From contig JAAYEQ010000029.1 of assembly GCA_012728655.1 (NCBI GenBank), positions 1 to 55,895 of the forward strand: 55,895 nt of DNA, given 5' to 3'. This DNA is from Syntrophomonadaceae bacterium. GTDB taxonomy: Bacteria; Bacillota; Syntrophomonadia; Syntrophomonadales; DTU052. The notes under the pieces are model-generated. The model was not told where the DNA came from. It saw only the letters and a program-made list of their open reading frames with translations, and searched no databases. Below, piece by piece: positions 52,046 through 55,895 of this stretch (position 1 is the stretch's first letter; the number at the start of each line of letters is the position of its first letter). A program made the position numbers and the translations under genes.

Positions 52046-55000
52046 ATGGCTTTGCGTCTGGGAGAATTGTGGGAGAGTATTGGATGTTCCGGGGACCCTG
52101 ACCTGGAATCCATGGTTATAAAAGAAGTATTGGTTTTGGTTGAACAAAGGGCCTGGAGACTGGTGCTGGCGGTCAAACAACCGGTACCGGCTGCCAGGCT
52201 GAAATCTTTGGGCAGGCAGATAATGGAGCGGGTGGAAGGCCTGGATGCGATTCAGTTTGTTGTTCAGGCCGAGGACCCGGGATCCTGCCTGTCAGAGATT
52301 GTCAACCGTGACTGGCCGGAAATACTGAATGCACTGGATGAGGCTGACCGGGAACTGGTGAGCCGGGCCCGATACCGGGTAGAAGATGAGCATCTTATAC
52401 TCAACTTCGATGACATAGCCAGCTGGCAGCAGGCGGTTGATAACGATGTCTGCCGCCGCATTGAAAAATGGATCCATGATTCTTACCTGATGTCCTTTCT
52501 GGTTTCGGCACGCCACAGCGATCATCAGGAATACAAGCTTACAGTTAAAAGCAAGGAAGAGCTGGAAGCGGTCATTATGCCCAGCCAGCCTTTTAAACGC
52601 CGACGCCGGGAACAGCCTCGCCGCCGCTCCCGGGGCAGGAAAACTGAAGCCCCGGCCATGCGTATCAACGAACTGCAGGAAGGGCTGGATCGCGTGGCGG
52701 TTGAGGGCATAATAATCGGGAAAAAGACCTGGAAGCTGAAGGACGGCAGAACGGTTGCCACTTATGACCTTACCGATTATTCCGATTCCATCACCGTAAA
52801 GCTTTTTGATGACGATGGATTCGAAGTAGGCAGTTCCGTGAAGGTTTGGGGCGGAGTGCGGTTTGACGTTTTCGAAAAAGAACCGGTTCTTTTCGCCGAC
52901 CATATGGAAGTGATCGAACTGCCGGCGAGGACTGACAGTTCACCGGTGAAAAGGGTGGAACTTCATCTGCATACTACCATGAGCACTCTGGACGGACTCA
53001 CCCATGTGGATGAATTAATGAAAAGAGCGGCGGAATTTGGACATCGGGCGGTGGCAGTAACCGATCACGGTTCGATCCAGGCCTTTCCCCAGGCGGCCGA
53101 GGAGGCCGGGAAGTATGGGATCAAGGTGATATACGGAGTAGAAGCCTATTTGGTTGACGAGCCCCTGCAGGAGCGTCCATACCATGTGATACTCCTGGCC
53201 GCTTCCCAGCAGGGGCTGGCCAATCTTTATCGGCTTATCAGCAGATCCTACCTTAACAACTTCTACCGGACTCCCCGCATAATCCGCCGTGAACTCGCGG
53301 ACTTGCGAGAGGGAATCCTGGTGGGGAGTGCTTGCGAGAGAGGCGAGATCATACAGGGGATTCTCAAAGGTATGGCCGATGATCAACTCTTAAATATTGC
53401 GGATTTTTACGATTACCTCGAGATACAACCCCTGGAGAACAACGAATTTATGGTCCGGGACGGGATTGTGGAAGACCGGCAGGCCCTTATCGATATCAAC
53501 CTGCGGGTAATTGAGCTGGGCGATCGGCTGGGGAAACCGGTCGTGGCCACCGGAGATGTTCATTTCCTGGACCCACACGATGAGATCTTCCGCCGTATAA
53601 TTCAGGCCGGCAAGGGGTTTGCCGATGCCGAAAACCAGGCCCCGCTCTACTACCGCACCACCGAGGAGATGCTGGAAGCCTTCAGTTACCTGGGAGAGGA
53701 CCGAGCCTGGGAAGTGGTGGTTGTCAACCCCAACGCCATTGCCGACCGCTGCCAGGAGGTGCGGCCGGTACCTCAAGGGTATTACGCGCCGATTATGGAG
53801 GGAGCCGCCGAAAAGCTGACCGCCCTGGCCTGGGAAACCGCCCGTCAACTCTACAAAGAGCCCCTGCCGGTGCAGGTGGAAGAGAGGCTTAACCGTGAGC
53901 TTCAATCCATAACCAAACACGGTTTCAGTGAGCTTTACCTCATCGCCCATGAACTGGTCAAGAAATCCAATCAGGACGGGTACCTGGTGGGTTCAAGGGG
54001 GTCGGTGGGCTCATCGTTAACCGCCTTCTTCACCGGTATTACCGAGGTTAACCCCCTGGTGCCGCATTACCGGTGCCGGTGCGGGTATTCCAGGTTTTTT
54101 GAAGACGGATCGGTACTGAGCGGGGTTGACCTGCCCCCCGCCCGGTGCCCGGATTGCGGGCAGGAGTTGGAAAGAGACGGTTTTGACATACCGTTTGAAA
54201 CGTTTCTGGGCTTTGAAGGGGACAAGGTCCCCGATATTGACCTGAACTTCTCCGGGGACTACCAGAGCAAGGCCCACCAGTATGTGGAGGAACTGTTTGG
54301 CAAGGAACACGTTTTCCGAGCGGGTACCATATCGACCATTGCCGAGAAGACCGCCTATGGGTTCGTCAAGAAGTACGAAGAGGAAATGGGCATTCGGCTG
54401 CGCCGAGCCGAGATTGAGCGGTTGGTCCGCGGAATTACAGGGGTGAAGCGCACCACCGGGCAGCACCCCGGCGGTCTTATGATCATTCCCGGGCATATGG
54501 ACGTACACCAGTTTACCCCCATTCAATACCCGGCCGATGACATGAAATCGGGGGTAAGGACCACCCATTTTGAATATGAGGCCTTGAGCGGGGTCTTGGT
54601 TAAGCTGGATGTGCTGGGGCACGATGACCCCACCATGCTTAAGATGTTGGAAGACCTGACCGGGTATAAGGCTACCCGCATAAGCCTGGATGAACCGCTG
54701 ACCATGCAGCTTTTTTCCGGGGTCGCTCCGCTGGGGGTCAAGCCCGAGGATATCCGCTCTCAGGTTGGCACATACGGGATACCCGAGTTCAATACCAGGT
54801 TTGTTCGGCAGATGCTGGAGGTGACCCGGCCCAAAACCTTTTCCGAGTTGGTGCGGATAAGCGGGTTGTCCCACGGGACCAATGTGTGGCTGAATAATGC
54901 CCAGGACTTGATCAAGAATGGCATTGCCGGATTGAACGAGGTTATAGCAACCCGTGACGACATCATGATTTATCTGATTCAAAAAGGGCTGGACAAGAAA

Positions 55001-55672
55001 GAGGCCTTTAAGATCATGGAAAAAGTGCGCAAGGGGAAAGGGCTTTCCAGTGAGGAAATGGAGCATATGAGGGCCAATAATGTTCCCCAGTGGTACATTG
55101 ACTCCTGCAACCGGATTGAGTACATGTTTCCCAAAGCTCATGCGGTGGCTTATGTGATGATGGCTTTCCGCATCGCCTATTATAAGGTCCATTATCCGCT
55201 GGCTTTCTATGCCAGTTATTTTACGGTGAGGGCCCAGGATTTTGATGAAGTGATCACCGCCGGGGCCGATGCCATACGGCGGAGACTGGACGAGATTGAG
55301 GAGATGGGACCACAGGCGCCCGCCAAAGACAAGAATCTCGTTCCGGTACTGGAGGTGGCCCTGGAGATGTGGGTCCGTGGTTTTCGGTTTTTCCCGGTTG
55401 ACCTTTACCGTTCCCATGCCAGTCGCTTTGAAATCGTTCCCGGAGGACTTCTAATCCCGTTTTCAGCGCTGCCCGGGGTGGGGTTGGCAGCCGCCAACAA
55501 CCTGATGGAGGGGCGGAACGGCGGGCCGTTTACTTCCCTGGAGGACCTGCAGCGGCGGGGACGGGTGAATAAGGCGGTCATCGATATTCTGGATAGAGCC
55601 GGGTGTCTGAAGGATCTTCCTCCCACCGACCAGTTGAGTTTATTTGCTGAAATAGCCGATTCCTCAAAATGA
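52046..55672 (+). CDS. polC: DNA polymerase III PolC, apparently without the exonuclease domain
   Basis: PolC is the leading replicative polymerase of low-GC Gram-positives. The 1208-residue protein starts at ATG 52046 (GGGGG SD). Parts in order: N-terminal domains (1-205), OB fold (about 208-300), PHP domain opening HLHTTMSTLDG (H307, H309), then polymerase core. The PHP sequence runs GVEAYLVDEPLQERPYHVIL at about 366-383 with no break. In B. subtilis PolC (1437 residues) a DEDDh 3'-5' exonuclease of about 200 residues interrupts exactly here. The zinc site (CRCG, CPDCG), catalytic D730 and D732 (DKVPDIDLNFSG), and KRTTGQHPGG are intact. A clamp-binding QLSLF lies 9 residues from the end. 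Proofreading must come from another protein, if present. Confidence 0.96.
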   Translation: MALRLGELWESIGCSGDPDLESMVIKEVLVLVEQRAWRLVLAVKQPVPAARLKSLGRQIMERVEGLDAIQFVVQAEDPGSCLSEIVNRDWPEILNALDEADRELVSRARYRVEDEHLILNFDDIASWQQAVDNDVCRRIEKWIHDSYLMSFLVSARHSDHQEYKLTVKSKEELEAVIMPSQPFKRRRREQPRRRSRGRKTEAPAMRINELQEGLDRVAVEGIIIGKKTWKLKDGRTVATYDLTDYSDSITVKLFDDDGFEVGSSVKVWGGVRFDVFEKEPVLFADHMEVIELPARTDSSPVKRVELHLHTTMSTLDGLTHVDELMKRAAEFGHRAVAVTDHGSIQAFPQAAEEAGKYGIKVIYGVEAYLVDEPLQERPYHVILLAASQQGLANLYRLISRSYLNNFYRTPRIIRRELADLREGILVGSACERGEIIQGILKGMADDQLLNIADFYDYLEIQPLENNEFMVRDGIVEDRQALIDINLRVIELGDRLGKPVVATGDVHFLDPHDEIFRRIIQAGKGFADAENQAPLYYRTTEEMLEAFSYLGEDRAWEVVVVNPNAIADRCQEVRPVPQGYYAPIMEGAAEKLTALAWETARQLYKEPLPVQVEERLNRELQSITKHGFSELYLIAHELVKKSNQDGYLVGSRGSVGSSLTAFFTGITEVNPLVPHYRCRCGYSRFFEDGSVLSGVDLPPARCPDCGQELERDGFDIPFETFLGFEGDKVPDIDLNFSGDYQSKAHQYVEELFGKEHVFRAGTISTIAEKTAYGFVKKYEEEMGIRLRRAEIERLVRGITGVKRTTGQHPGGLMIIPGHMDVHQFTPIQYPADDMKSGVRTTHFEYEALSGVLVKLDVLGHDDPTMLKMLEDLTGYKATRISLDEPLTMQLFSGVAPLGVKPEDIRSQVGTYGIPEFNTRFVRQMLEVTRPKTFSELVRISGLSHGTNVWLNNAQDLIKNGIAGLNEVIATRDDIMIYLIQKGLDKKEAFKIMEKVRKGKGLSSEEMEHMRANNVPQWYIDSCNRIEYMFPKAHAVAYVMMAFRIAYYKVHYPLAFYASYFTVRAQDFDEVITAGADAIRRRLDEIEEMGPQAPAKDKNLVPVLEVALEMWVRGFRFFPVDLYRSHASRFEIVPGGLLIPFSALPGVGLAAANNLMEGRNGGPFTSLEDLQRRGRVNKAVIDILDRAGCLKDLPPTDQLSLFAEIADSSK

Positions 55673-55770
55673 AAAGCGGGCACGGATTAAAAAGCCGGTG
55701 AAATCCCAATAATTCTTAATAAGTGGCACTGTAAAGTTTAAGTAGGTAAAAAGGGGTCAAGAAGAGAAAT

Positions 55771-55832
55771 GAGACCTCAACAAGGATGTTCCGAAGAACG
55801 TCCAACTCCCGCCCAAAGGAGGATGAGGTCTC
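55771..55832 (+). promoter_or_regulatory. Stem-loop leader enclosing the SD of the last frame
   Basis: GAGACCTCA (55771-55779) pairs perfectly with TGAGGTCTC (55824-55832), directly before GTG 55833. Inside, GGATGTTC-CGAA-GAACGTCC forms an 8-bp hairpin with one G-U pair and a tetraloop (55784-55803). The SD AAAGGAGG (55815-55822) lies between the inner hairpin and the closing arm, so folding would limit translation. Confidence 0.6.
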
Positions 55833-55895
55833 GTGTTTAAGATTCAACAATTGGTATCGGTATTCCTTCAACTTGTCACAGGAATAATGAATGTA
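55833..55895 (+). CDS. Partial N-terminus of a probable transposase
   Basis: GTG 55833 is preceded by AAAGGAGG with a 10-base gap. Twenty-one codons are visible (MFKIQQLVSVFLQLVTGIMN and on) before the window ends. The hydrophobic, Gln-containing start and the structured leader suggest an insertion-sequence transposase, but the family cannot be named from 21 residues. Confidence 0.35.
   Translation, partial: MFKIQQLVSVFLQLVTGIMNV

Larger units (their letters stand above)
55673..55895 (+). mobile_element. Left end of a probable insertion element (partial)
   Basis: After polC the sequence changes to an AT-rich non-coding stretch (AAGTGGCACTGTAAAGTTTA near 55723-55742). It then shows a 9-bp inverted repeat, an internal hairpin, a strong SD and a start codon whose frame runs off the window. 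This is the look of a transposase leader. No terminal repeat or target duplication can be confirmed because the other end is missing. Confidence 0.4.

Noticed and set aside
54017-55417. Long minus-strand open frame (466 codons) antisense to polC
   Set aside because: It mirrors the highly conserved polC coding frame, has no family signature and no SD; its length follows from codon bias of the gene on the other strand.

Overview
The window is a chromosomal segment of a Gram-positive, spore-former-type Clostridia bacterium (Bacillota). It looks most like a Syntrophomonadaceae/Peptococcaceae-type lineage, but this is a judgement from gene order and protein character and no search was run. Three things point there. 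The xerC-hslV-hslU-codY block lies directly upstream of a fla/che operon in nearly the Bacillus subtilis order (FliY with a CheC-like domain, CheC, CheD, SigD, SwrB-like and SwrD-like proteins). The replicative polymerase is of PolC type. Base composition is moderate and TTG and GTG starts are frequent. All intact recognised genes read on the + strand.

Layout. (1) 1-2250 is a disturbed left edge: a short open frame of unknown origin, a comM remnant on the minus strand that stops at its Walker A motif, a minus-strand membrane-protein gene broken by a frameshift at a 10-T run, and an intact gene for a membrane-anchored protein with a conserved His/Cys motif. (2) 2321-10640 holds DNA uptake, topology, tRNA, recombination, proteolysis and regulation genes: dprA, topA, trmFO, xerC, hslV, hslU, codY, ending at a clear terminator. 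(3) 10641-10909 is a regulatory gap with three imperfect tandem 61-62 bp repeats. (4) 10910-40444 is one long flagellar/chemotaxis operon: flgB, flgC, fliE-J, ylxF-like, fliK, flgD, a flg_new-type protein, flgE, swrD, fliL, fliM, fliY, cheY, fliO-R, flhB, flhA, flhF, flhG, cheB, cheA, cheW, cheC, cheD, sigD, fapA-like, a Gln-rich small protein and a swrB-like protein. (5) 40445-55672 is the rpsB-tsf-pyrH-frr-uppS-cdsA-(AI-2E)-dxr-rseP-ispG-proS-(mgtC)-polC cluster for translation, isoprenoid and phospholipid synthesis and DNA replication. (6) 55673-55895 is the start of a probable insertion element, cut by the window edge.

How the genes work together. Region 4 encodes the rod base, MS ring, C ring and export gate/ATPase. 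It also encodes hook assembly, placement control (FlhF/FlhG), the CheA-CheW-CheY phosphorelay, the adaptation proteins CheB/CheD, the CheY-P phosphatases CheC/FliY, and the late-gene sigma factor SigD. Filament, stator, receptor and CheR genes are not here. Genes overlap or nearly touch, so translational coupling is likely. Region 5 links translation factors to undecaprenyl-PP, CDP-diacylglycerol and MEP-pathway isoprenoid synthesis.

Main points of interest: PolC appears to lack the 3'-5' exonuclease domain normally inserted in its PHP domain; a 17-codon ORF with a strong SD overlaps the flgE start; the 237-base leader of cdsA has competing stems and a duplicated 29-base SD-containing segment; rpsB and uppS each show a -10 element followed about 25-30 bases later by a terminator-like hairpin; and the left edge shows rearrangement scars. 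No novel defence, biosynthetic or CRISPR system is visible.
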